The notes under the pieces are model-generated. The model was not told the origin of the DNA, did no database searches, and was given only the letters and a program-made list of their open reading frames with translations. The translations under genes were made by a program, and so were the position numbers. Positions 23,385-34,600 of a stretch of DNA of 64,000 nucleotides are shown here, piece after piece. This stretch comes from Lutjanus erythropterus (taxonomy: Eukaryota; Chordata; Actinopteri; Lutjaniformes; Lutjanidae), in contig CM034597.1 in assembly GCA_020091685.1 (NCBI GenBank), forward strand, positions 1,434,646-1,498,645. Reading direction: 5' to 3'. Position 1 is the first letter of the stretch, and each line of letters opens with the position of its first letter.

Positions 23385-25116
23385 TGTGTGTGGGAACGAG
23401 CACATCCCCATCATGTCATCAAGACAAAACAACACCTCTAATCATGCCATCCTGTCAGATGGAATCCACTCTTGCACTGTGCGCATTAGAAAGTCTTACT
23501 ATGGTTGCTGATGACATTGCACTACACAGGTGTTCCCAACCTTATTACTGACCTGTGGTTTGAGATTGACTGTAATTTTCATTTATCAGTTTTCAAATTT
23601 TAAGGTGTGTCTTCTAGGCAGATTTTGGGAGGAGGGACTTTTATTTCATGTCTTTGCGGCCCCTTGACACTGTGGAAGACTAATGCCGTTGAAGGGGCAG
23701 GGGCAAAAAAAGGGCACCAGCTGTATGCAGTGGGGCACCAGCACACCAAAAGTTGTGATGCACTTTATCATGTTTTGTCCACTCGAAGGGCACTCTAGAT
23801 CAAACCATCGCAACCCAATTCACAATAGGCCTTATCAACAAATTCTGGGAAGAGTTCGTGTGTGCATAAATAAACATTCCTAAACATTTTCACTGCCATT
23901 TCTGTATCACCCTGTATCATCTTGATGCTTTACTGAAAACCTACATACATGTTAAAACTTTAGAAATCAGAAATAAATTAATTTAGGCAGAGGTAACAGG
24001 CAATCACATTGTTTTTTATTTCCTCTCATCAGGAAAACAACATAGGACATTTTAGCCTCTTTCATATTTTTTTTTTTACATTAGTAAAAGAATGCACACA
24101 TTTTAAATGCTTTATAAAAGATGAACTGCAGAAATAAATTTTAAACTTGCAGAATTTCCACCATAGTCTTTGATTTATTTGAGGACCCAAACAAATTCTC
24201 CTGTGACCTACCTGTGGGTCTGTGGGACTGCTCCACAGGGCACTTGGACATTTCATTTCGTCCACTCGAAGTGCACCGAAGTGGACACTCTATCACATTG
24301 TCTTTGTTATTAGACCATTCCAGAGGATTTTTATCATGTTTTATTTACCATATAGGGGTATCCAAGAGGGCACATTTGGGCCCTTTTACCCAGTCTTGAG
24401 TCCACCAGTGCCTTGACACAACCTGAGAGACACCAACCTGAGAGGTGCTCAAAAGTATGTGAACAATGCAACAGTCTGTCTACGACACAGTTAAAATTGA
24501 GTGAGGAAGTGCTCTCAGAGATAAGCACTAGCACAGACTCACTTTTCCCACATTATCCTCACTTCCTCTGTTACAAAAAGTGCTTTTTCAGACACGCTTG
24601 CTGGCAGCAGTGCTCAGCTCTTCTCACCTTCAAGCTTGTCTTAATCCTGTGGATTCTGCTGTAATGGCGATGAAGCACCTCTCTGTAGCAGACGAGGTCC
24701 TGTGTTTTCCGATCTGTTTTCCCCACAGGGTCCCTCAGCAGCGCTCATTTAGCAGCCTGATGCTTTGTAATTAAGAGTAGCGCTGGATAGCATTACCGGT
24801 GCCCAGTCAGTTCCTGCATTCTGTTTTCTATTGGAGAGACTGCTAATGAGTCGATTAGTCTCCTGTGAGGGACGGGGTGGTGTGGGTTGGGGGGTAGGGA
24901 TACACCAGATGTTTGTTGACATGGAGTGAAGTGGGTGTTTGCATGTGTACATCCCTGTGTGTTGGGCAGATGCAGTCACTGTCACACTCAGAGCCAGTAG
25001 CTTATACAGCAGCTTATAGACAGAACCTCTCAGTGTCTTCATGTGGCCAAATGAAAAAGACAGCTGTCAAGGGCAATTCCAAAAGAGAAATGGGAGACAT
25101 GACAGTTAGTTTTATC
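23385..25116. other. Noncoding stretch with possible conserved block
   Basis: No gene or element end. The part at about 24655-24870 has no repeat signature and includes TTGTAATTAAGAGTAGCGCT and GCTAATGAGTCGATTAGTCT, a texture that could be cis-regulatory. The frames in 24214-24664 are overlapping chance ORFs. Confidence 0.3.
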
Positions 25117-26659
25117 TTAAAGCTGCATTAAGTAATTCATTAATTACATTCTTTTTGACACTTTGGGGCAGCTCAAATGACAATAATAGGGTATAGCAGG
25201 TTTATTCATAAGGCCAGACATTCACGCCAACCTTGAAACCTCAAATACAGGCAGAGGGTCCTGCCCCCCCCAAAAAAAGGGCTTCAGAGTGTTTCCTGCA
25301 TTCTATTGACGTTTAAATGATGAAAATAAAATAATAAGTGACACTTACGAGCTTGGTCAAATTCCCAACTGTGATAACTGTGACAAACAGAATAAAAATT
25401 TTACATTATTTTACATATTTTTTTTCTAAGCATCCGTGAGTTAGGCAGCTCTTCAAAAAAAATATGCTCCTTTACTTTAATGCTTTCTGTATGAAACATA
25501 TTCTTCATTTCAGGATATCTGAAATCTGTTTTCTTTCTCCAGCACTCTCCATTTCTCTCTGTTTCTCACTTACGCCCGTGTCTAGAAGGGAAGGGTGCAA
25601 TCATACATCGCATACGAGCAGCTCTATTCTGTGTCACAAAACAAATTTTGTTGTAGCTGTATTGTTGTCCAGGTGGAAACAATAGACATTTAGAGTCTTA
25701 TACAGGCTGTATATTTCCACAAATATGTCATAATTGGGAGAAATATGGGAGAATTGTGATGTGATGATGAAAAGCAGTAGTGTCCTAGGGAAGTCAGGAG
25801 GGTTGGCATGTATGTGGCCAGATACAGCTCTTTTAAATTTTTTTATGGCGCACAAGAGGCTGTGGAAACTTAAGTTGGCATGTCGTCTGCCATATTTCTG
25901 CATATATGACGTTAACCGACAACAATTTGGCAGACTTTCCGGGTCGTTGTTTCGACTTGAGGGGGTATTCACAGGAATTTTTCCAGTTATGAAATAATTT
26001 TTTAAATTATTGTGACAGCACATGAATTCACTGTTAATTAGTGTTACAACAACACCTGTGTTTACCCTACTATTTCATATGTCATGAAAAAAATCTGTCT
26101 TATCTGTCTTATATTTCTCATAAGCTAACCTAAGAACAGCTAACCTTTGATCTTAAGTTTCAGAGGCTGAACACAACTAAGTTACAGACATGTCACGAGG
26201 AGATAAAGAACCTTTAAACCCAGCACCTGGACGCCCATCAGGGATGAGGAGGTTGATCACCCTGCTCCTTTCACTAGCGACAGGAGCCAGAGTTTTCTCA
26301 GTTTTCTCAGAGCTGACACTGTTGAAAGTTGCCATTATAGTAACAGTGGATAACTGGTTAGGTTTCTCTCTAAAAAAAAAACAATAACGGAACTCAGCAG
26401 ACATCGCCCGATCTAATGTCAACATAATGTCAATGTAAGCTGAATGAAGTGGCCACTTGGGGGCAGTTTAACCAGCTGAAAACATGTTTGCACAATGTTT
26501 GTTGATAAGAATGAATTTGCCAAAGCATCAAGCTCAAAGGGGATAAAAAGCAGAACTGATGAAAACTGCAGAGTTGTTTTATAATTTTGGGTTAGGTTCA
26601 TCACTGCAAGTGACAACAGTCATTTGATCCACTGAAAGATAAAAATAGGGCAGCTTTAA
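25117..26659. mobile_element. Candidate TTAA-flanked non-autonomous element
   Basis: TTAA at 25117-25120 is followed by AGCTGCATTAAGTAATTC, and TTAA at 26656-26659 is preceded by a sequence whose reverse complement reads AGCTGCCCTATTTTTATC. The right part (GGTTGATCACCCTGCTCC, GCCACTTGGGGGCAG, AACTGCAGAGTTGTTTTATA) resembles a dispersed fish repeat I recall ending in GCAGCTTTAA. The terminal repeat is short (AGCTGC plus partial similarity), so treating the two ends as one element is an inference. Confidence 0.45.
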
Positions 26660-27240
26660 TATTTGAGCAGCAACATAAAAAATGCTCTATTTCATGACCA
26701 CCAGAAACCAATGAAATCTAAAAGTCAGCCAGTGTTTTCTCAGAAACAAACGCCAAACTTGTGGCAGCTCATTTCTCTTGATTTAGCCTCATGCTGAATA
26801 AACACGATATCATCATTCCATTCCATTTGACTGCGTTCATCTTTGAATCTCATTTCACACTTGCATATCAAAACAGATGCAGAGAATAACCCTGAATCTA
26901 TTCAGTAACCTGTGATTTCTCTCAATTAACATCTCCTCTATAATGTACAGGCATAAACAGCCACCCTTCGCTGTTATTGTAAAAAACAAAAGAGAGAAAA
27001 AAGCATTATAGCATTATGGGATGTATGCTACATTGTAAAAGCGCGCTGTCAGCCCATTGTTGTGATGTGCATTGATTGAAGTGAAAAGCCAGAGCCATTA
27101 TTCAAAGCCATCCAGCACTCAATTAACACTCCATTTGCATTATGGCAGAGCTCTACAGCCGCCCCTTGATTAATACGTCTCCTTCTCCCTTGCCAGTCAA
27201 TCATGAATCATCCTCTCTGCCACAGGACAACGCTGCACTC
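26660..27240. other. Possible conserved noncoding block
   Basis: The interval 26930-27215 shows no repeat features and contains an exact POU octamer ATTTGCAT (27133-27140), CAATTAACACTCC, CTTGATTAATACGTC and AGTCAATCATGAATCATC. Clusters of such motifs are typical of developmental enhancers in fish gene deserts. This is texture only; no alignment was possible. Confidence 0.35.
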
Positions 27241-27560
27241 CCCTGCTGGGAAAGAGAGGAAAGGAGGGAGGGATGAGGGAATGGGAAGAAAATGTGGAGG
27301 AAGAATAGGATGGGAAGAGGAGTAGAGTAGTCAGTGCTGACAGAGTCGGACTCAAAAGAGGAAGACTTAAAGAAAAGGGGGGAGGGAAGGCTGACAGAGA
27401 TGACAGAGAAAAGGGGGAATGATGAAAGAAAGGGATGCCATGGAGGGAAAGGAATAATATATGATAGAGGCAAGACAGAATATGGGGGTCAAGGGAGTCT
27501 TATGAGGGGGGAAGAGATGGATGGAAACCATGAAGGATGGACATGAGAGAATCAAAAGGA
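27241..27560. repeat. Purine-rich tract
   Basis: The plus strand is strongly G/A-rich (GGAAAGGAGGGAGGGATGAG and similar) over about 300 bp. It opens Arg/Glu/Gly-rich and, on the other strand, Ser/Pro/Phe-rich frames that I regard as composition artefacts. Confidence 0.8.
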
Positions 27561-27607
27561 AAGGCAGAAGGAAGGCAGGAGGGTGCTAATGGATACTGGA
27601 TATAAAG

Positions 27608-28638
27608 CTGGTTTCCACGGTATGCTAGGGCTTAGCTCTACTGAACTCAACTCACTTACAGCACCAGGTACTTTTTTCGATTACGTCTTACAGTGCAGAC
27701 AGTACCTCTGCAACACAGATTCTTAGCTCATCGTCATAGTGATGCCAAGTGAAACTGCCGTGACATCATCTTCAATGCAGCACAAACACGGGAACAATGG
27801 AGGATATCAAAGTGATAACTGTCACAGCAAGGAGACAAAGACTAGACTATTGAAAAAAAAGGAAAAAAGGGGGAATTTGGTAAATGCTACAACATGGTGC
27901 AGACATCGAGATGGCTCTGGTTGCTCTGTGTCATGTGAGTAAGATTCTCTGGCCAATTAGTGGTCCGCTGTGTTTTCACTCATGACTTGACTTGAACATG
28001 AGCCTTTCAACTTGCTTGATACCTTCCCCCAAACCCAAACATGAAAAAAAAATTAAAATTTTAAAAGTGTTCTACTGATCAACTCATTTCCCTTCATTTC
28101 CTGTACCAACTACCATTAACCCTGTTAATTCCCAGGAAGTTGACACATAATTCCCCAAATCTACTTTGTTTGAACCAATCTGAAAGCATCCAAACAAGTT
28201 GTTAGAGAGAACCATGAATGACTAATGTTATGCTACAGAGCTCCAGTTGGAACAAATGTACACAAACTGTATACAAAAGCTATCCACAGTCAATAGAAAA
28301 ATGAGGAGATGCAACAACTTTCAAATTCAGTCAACATTTGAAGTTGCACAAAGAACAGTAAATCAAGGCTCAGTTGTGAAAAGGGAATTACATTTGGTCA
28401 AATGTGTATTATGACTTATTTAGGACTTAAAACTCAAGTTTTAGAACTTGTGACTTAGGTCTTGTCAGTCTTGACTTGGGACTTGAGTGCAAAGGTTTGA
28501 GACTGACTTGTGACTTGCTAAACAATTACTTGGCCCCCATCTCTGCCAGGTGCCAGGTAAAATCCACAACTTTTGGCATGGAAAGCCAAAAACAGCAAGT
28601 CATGTCGAGTTGAGCTGCACCATACAGTGGAAACTTGG
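27608..28638. mobile_element. Candidate MITE with GTTTCCAC ends
   Basis: The left end reads TGGTTTCCACGGTATGCTAG and soon after CTGAACTCAACTC. The reverse complement of the right end reads CCAAGTTTCCACTGTATGGT and then GCAGCTCAACTCGACATG. These are similar inverted ends about 1.03 kb apart. A fragment of another repeat (28400-28545) lies inside. A further partial relative is at 44630-44695. No clean target duplication could be assigned. Confidence 0.5.
28400..28545 (-). repeat. Fragment of a CAGAGGTGGG-type (hAT-like) element
   Basis: On the minus strand it starts CAGAGATGGGGGCCAAGTAA and continues with repeated CAAGTCACAAGTCAGTC-like phrases. The end resembles the left end of the element at 48370 (CAGAGGTGGGAGTAAGTCA). 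The other end is not visible, so it is truncated and probably inserted into the 27608-28638 element. Confidence 0.5.
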
Positions 28639-28805
28639 CACAAAACTAAATAGTCATGGAGTGAGTAAAGAGTTATATAAGTATTGAACAAGAAGCTAGA
28701 ATTACTTCAAATGTAAGACAAAGTAAAAACAACATGATAAAATGTCTAAGGCCATGGTATTCTGTTGGAAAATGGTGGTTTGCTTCCAACATGGTTGAAG
28801 TATGT

Positions 28806-29330
28806 TGCCACCCCAGGGGAATGAAATCAAATATCTTGGGGTCTCATTCACAAGAGAGATTAACATGTGAATAAGTGCAGAGTCAGCGCCAATGCATGCA
28901 TATTTTCCAGACTGGTGAAGGAGCTGAGCCTGAAGGAAAGGCTTCTGATTTAGCAGTCAATCTGTATTCCTACCCTCACCTATGGTCATGGGTAGTAACC
29001 ACGTGAGGTGACAGGGTGGTCAGGCTTACCCTTAGAGAAATGATGAGAAGCATGTGCATGGAGGGATCTTGGTATACAACTGCTGCTCCTTCATATAAAA
29101 ATGAGCCAATTGAGGTGGTTCGGGCATTTGATAAGGATGCTTTTAATGTTGTACTTGGAGGAGACCCTTTTGCAAACCCTGAACATGCTGGAGGAATTAA
29201 TAGTCCAATTTGGCCAAGGCATGCCTTGGGATCCCCCAGGGAGACCTGTAGGACATGGCTGAAGAGAAGGATGTCAGTTTTGCTTGGCCTTGTGGCCTGT
29301 ACTCTGCAGTTCATTCTCACTTCCACCTCA
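28806..29330 (+). pseudogene. Non-LTR retrotransposon (RTE-like) reverse transcriptase C-terminal fossil
   Basis: Decayed coding sequence downstream of the reverse transcriptase core is recognisable across shifting frames: EIKYLGVSFT near 28825, a KELSLKERLL-like phrase near 28920-28950, and IPTLTYGHG near 28967-28990. The downstream text GTGGTTCGGGCATTTGATAA fits the 'LRWLGHLIR' type block of the same repeat. The order FKYLG, KLLxY, PTLTYG is typical of the segment following the polymerase in RTE-like elements. There are many stops and indels. The 5' part is absent, as usual for LINE insertions. Confidence 0.7.
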
Positions 29331-29436
29331 TTAAATACAGCAGCTTGGTCAGTGGTCTGTGGTCAAGTTAGCAATAATGAAAAAGCAATGTCTGAGTAGA
29401 GTAAAAGAAGTCAACATTGACTTTTGCTTTAACACA

Positions 29437-29500
29437 GGACACAAACACTGGTCTCCTGGGTGAAAGTCTGGTGTTTGTTTGCCTCATCTATCCACCACAT
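29437..29500 (-). repeat. tRNA-like SINE head (copy D), reversed
   Basis: The reverse complement reads GACTTTCACCCAGGAGACCA then GTGTTTGTGTCC, matching the head of copy B nearly base for base and that of copy C more distantly. No body block is seen nearby, so it is a fragment. Confidence 0.5.
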
Positions 29501-31662
29501 TCTTATATACACAGTGATGAAGTGCAAGTTATGAATCAATTGTTCAAAACTCAAGGCTGTTTTGAGTGAATCAGCAGCTATGAGTACTCATCTCCACTAA
29601 TTTGTTCATTGCCTCTTGCTAGCTAGAGCAAACTGCAAAGACAAGGCAAGACCACATGTCACTCACACTATTCTGCAGCTCATATTAACTGTAACTGTGG
29701 AATGTATCAAGGTTATAAGTGTATTAACCTTGCCCTGTGAGAAAAGCAACCACTTTGGTGCTTGTTTCAACAGATTACTCGCTCTCTCAGTCCGGAGCAC
29801 ACTCTGTGCTTGGAGGGTCTGAAGGTCTGACTTTGGCTGCATGAATCACCAGTCAGTAACCATCCTGAATGACTGTAACAGTTCCTCTGTAATAGATTCT
29901 TTCAGTCTGATAACGTGGAAATTCTATAAGATTAAAGTATTTTATCCATGTAGTGTTGGCAAAAATATCAATAAATATTTACACTAAATATCTGAAGTGC
30001 TTTCAATAATAATTTCACTCTGCAATGATACTCTGCCACCAGGAGCACAACGAGTTGTCACACACCACTGTGGTGCTGACACAGTCCTGAGTCCCCTCAC
30101 TTACTCACAATGTTGTCTTCTTCTCGTCGCTTGTCTCATTTCTTATATCATTTGTCATGTTATAGCCTTATTATGTTTATCATTGCATACAATTTTATGC
30201 CTTCAATGTTGAGTTCTTTTGACAACACTAATCCCATCCAAGTTAGCAGATGGCTAAACCGGAAATTAGCCGGCTCAGCTGACGAAAGTCTCTGGTGCAC
30301 ATGCTGTCTGGGCGCTGGGGCCGGTGCAGGGTCTGGGTGACTGATTTGGTGAGTGACTTGAGGACCCAACTCTTTTTTGTGAGTGACTCATACAAACTCT
30401 AGTTAGTAAAATGAGCCAGAGTGCCAATTTCTAACACACAGACTTTCTAGTTCTTTAGACTACGCTGGCATATCTAAACATGGTAATAGAGTCTAGCCTC
30501 CAGAAATGATGCAAGAGAGGAATCTGCAGCGTCATAGTTTGATACAATGGGTGTGAGAACAGGCTGAACCCAGAAAGCCAGCATGAAATGTATAGAAATG
30601 TATAGTTTTACAATAAGGTCCTTAAAGCCAGCAGAGCTACAACAGCGCTGAAAAAAAGGGTATGCTTTTTATTCCAATATTTTACAAAACCTATTGCTGG
30701 AAAAGAATGTTGATATTGGACTACTGTGCAAACCACAGATTACATTTAATCACAATTATTTTTCAACATCCAATAATTTTTCAAAGATGTTTTCAAAAAT
30801 GAAAGCGGATGGCAACAGTGGTCTCAGGCACATTAGGGAAACATTGTGACAAATAAGGAATCGTTAAGTTGAGAGAACTAAAACACTAAGTTAGGCTATA
30901 AAGTTAGGCTATAGTTACAGTTAGGCAACCAATACTCTGTTTCACTGGATGCACACTGAGGATGTAAGTCGTGCCATTGGTCGCTCATTTCAAGCGGCAT
31001 CACAGCATCCACAATCTACGTTTTCAAAGTCCCCAGGAAACAAGAATAACCTCCTAGTTGCAACCAACACGCTGAAAACAGCAAATTAGCACGGGCGATG
31101 CTAATGGTATGAATGTAAACAAGCTATCAGCTGTTAGCTTTTCTTTTGCACTGATATAGTCATTTTAATACCAGAGCTTACCTCCCAACGTGCAAATGTT
31201 CCACCGAAACAGGTTCCCCCTCCTCACTGCTGGGCATAGTGACACCCAAGACACTTGTCATTGGTTTAAGGAAATGTGAACAAGGCAGGGTGTTGATTCC
31301 TCTATAGCAGAGTGTGTATGTGTAGAGCCAGACCCTTCTCCAGTGCTGAGCGCTGTGGAGAGTTCTTGCCATGCGAGACCAGGCAAGTAAAACACATGGT
31401 AAAAGCTAAGGAAACATCATGATAGTTGTAAGATGAGTGGTCCTTTTAAGTAACCAAGGTTGTTTTGTTCAGAAGCAACATGTCATGCACATGGTTTGGT
31501 AGTTTTTAATAATGTAGAACAAATGACCTGGCTCTTGTGATCTGCTATGCATGCACCATACACAGGATTTTGGATTCACTTCTGCTTGCAGGTTGAGTTA
31601 ATTCATTCTCTGTTCAAAAGGAATGATTTATGTGTAAATCTAACTTACTAGATTGTGATACA
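29501..31662. other. Noncoding stretch, mostly unrecognised
   Basis: No gene recognised. The part at about 31170-31385 (CTTACCTCCCAACGTGCAAA, then TGGAGAGTTCTTGCCATGCG) resembles a dispersed fish repeat I cannot name. Short frames near 29997-30369 overlap on both strands without domains. Confidence 0.4.
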
Positions 31663-31680
31663 AAAAAAAAAAAAAAAAAA
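31663..31680 (+). repeat. Poly(A) run
   Basis: A run of about 18 A residues. It could be the tail of a retroposed sequence, but I could not find a flanking duplication or a recognisable body. Confidence 0.8.
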
Positions 31681-34600
31681 GAAAACCACATGATTGATAA
31701 AAAGAAATTCCAGCCGACTACTTGCACAGGAAGTGGGGCTCTAGTGTCAGTCACCAAAGCACCAAAGAAATATCTGAATGTTCATTTAGCTAACAGTCCT
31801 CCCTGTGAAAATTGACTTGTGCACATCCCCAACGGAAGAGAGATGTTGGGAAATGAAGACAGAATGGTGCGGAGATGGCAGTGACAGAGATAAGGGATTG
31901 AGAAAGGCATGAATTAGGGAATGATGAAGGATAAAGATTAATGGTTTGGTGGGAGATGTACGGGGGAGGAGGCGGCTGGTGAGGTGAGGGAAGAGATGCA
32001 GCTATAAAAGAGAAAGCGAGTGACAATGTGAGGGAGAAAGGGGGGAAATATGTTCGACAAGATCCTCCCTTTTGCATTTTTAAGCCTGGCAGAAATAATG
32101 AGCCATAATTTTGTAGTTAGATAAGAGCTGGTAGAGAACGTGGAGGACTAACAGAATAGAGGGGAAATGTGATTTTTGTGAGCAAATAGAGAGGAACAAG
32201 GACAGTTTGCTAAGCTACAACTAATGTCTGAGCTCATAGTGCATTAGGTCAGAGTTAAGCATTCTTTTTCCATCCATAAATAACCTCTTGATAAAGACAT
32301 CTTGGTTTACAGATACATAACAAAGCAGCATGGGAGTGATTCAGTACTATTTTCCTACTAGCAGCTACATACAGAAAGAAATACCTATCTAAAATATTTC
32401 TGATCCAAGGTGTTTCAGTTCCTCAGATATTAAGTATGGAGAAAATCTTAAGTGTATTTGTGCTTTTAATCACTGAGAATTATTGTATAAGGCAAAACAC
32501 TGCCAGCACTTGGCTGTGCTGTTTCCCTATGTATATGCATGTGCAGTGGCCCAATATCACAATAACCTTGCTTGATTTGCCATCACAAAACCATTCCAAA
32601 CTCCTGTGGTGAAATAAATATTCAGGAAAATATTCATTTGGTGCTTCAATTATGTTGTGCAAAGGTGTACAAGCATACCAATGAGTGGAGGAGATTCTAA
32701 CCAATTAGAGAGTGAAGAGACAAACAAGAGAAAAGCACTTAAAAGCCCTCAAACCAAATTACATTTGCAATTAAAGGCAGTGATCTAGTGTTCCTTTTTT
32801 TTTGCTTTTCTGAGTTGGTGGGTTAAGGATACTCCTGATACTGACTGGAATCTTATCAATTACTTTTCCAATTATCCTAAACTATTACTCAAACCATATC
32901 AGATAATTTCATATTATATTACATAAAGAAAATATAATAATTTACAAAGTGATTAGATCATATGTATAATCTTTTGTGTAATATTTGTTTTTTAACTCTT
33001 ATGAAATGGACCAACATGAGCTCATGGGATGGTGTATAAATAGGATGCCACTTCTAAGGTCTTTTCACAGGTAATTTAATGCCATTAAGTTCATCCATTA
33101 TATAGGTTCTGGACATAGTAAAAGCAATGTAAATGTTTGTTACATTAACCTTTGTATTGATATGTCAAAGATGCTGTCATTTTGATCCGGTCAAGACGGG
33201 CCTGTAAAAACATACACTACAAGCTTTACATTTATCAAATGATTTCAATCAGTTGTTTTATATTCAAGGGTTCATGATCAATGTTGAGTACACTGGAAAA
33301 AAACAAACAAAAAACTTTTCCTACTAAAGACCATGAGCCCTTGTATACAACATGACTCATCGAAATTCAGTTGAGAACTGTAAACATTATAGGGCTTTTT
33401 ATCCTGAACAAATGACAGCTCCTGTTTCTAAGTATTCAATCAGAGGCCAGTCCTGACTGGTACAATATGGTGATGATGTTGATGTAGCAGCAACAAGGTG
33501 AAACAGTCAGTGCAAACTGTAAGCGATGTGGGTGTGTGAGAAGGAATAAATCAGTCCAACAACTTCTTGGTTTTACTCATAACTTCAGTAAAGTCCAAAC
33601 ACAGCTCAGTCACCAAGATGCATCTCCAACTGTACAAAAAGTAAAAATGTCTGTGTGGTCAGCATGACTGCCTGTGGCCAAAATTTTGTCCAAGTTATAT
33701 GAAAAAACATTTTAAATGAAAATACAGACACTTTTAGGAAAAGTCAGGTACCAGCAGCATTGTATTTTTTAATTCAACAGAGTTATTGCAGATACTGATT
33801 TGAAAACCAAAATGACCACCATGGCTGTTAATACTACGCCACCTGATGTGTTTTTTTCTATGACAATTTCACATAAATGACACGCCGACTTTGTGTTTTG
33901 AAACACAAAAAAGCAGCTTTGATAACACATGAAATGACTTAGGATAGTGGCCTATTATTAATATGGTATTTGGTGAGACCAGGCTGAATGGGCATACACC
34001 AGTTTCACCTACACACCTTTTTTTTCTGTCTTTCATATCGCTTTATTCTTTCCACACTACAGAATTAACTGGCTGCCCCAGAGAACTCATACTTCTAACT
34101 AATTGACTGGGGGGATTGACTGATTTCCCAGTGTCACCATGCATGTGTGAATCATCTCTGAGCTCTATTGAAAAATTAGAGGAACTAAGACTTCCTAGAC
34201 AGTCAGTGACATGGTTGATATATACAACTGTACAAGCTGACGTCTGATTTCAGCCTACAGTGGAAGTTGTGTAGGACTAAAGTAATCAAAAAATTGGTAG
34301 CTGGTTCGGGTGCAATAAGCTGAACAATTTGAAAGCAGCACTATGTACAATGTTCTTCCCTGTACTCTATTAGATTACTGTGGACCAGCCTGCTCCCAAC
34401 ACTACTGCAGTGTAACCTAACAGGATTAGACTGCCCCTCTCATGACAGGAAACACTCTAAAAGACCACATACAGATTGACAAGCTCTTATTGACAGCACA
34501 GTGGGCAGAATTAAAATACTGCCCTGACAGCCATCTTCAAATCTGTGCATCACATCATGTCCAAACGAACTCTGATGTGTTGTTTTTTCGCTCTGAATGC

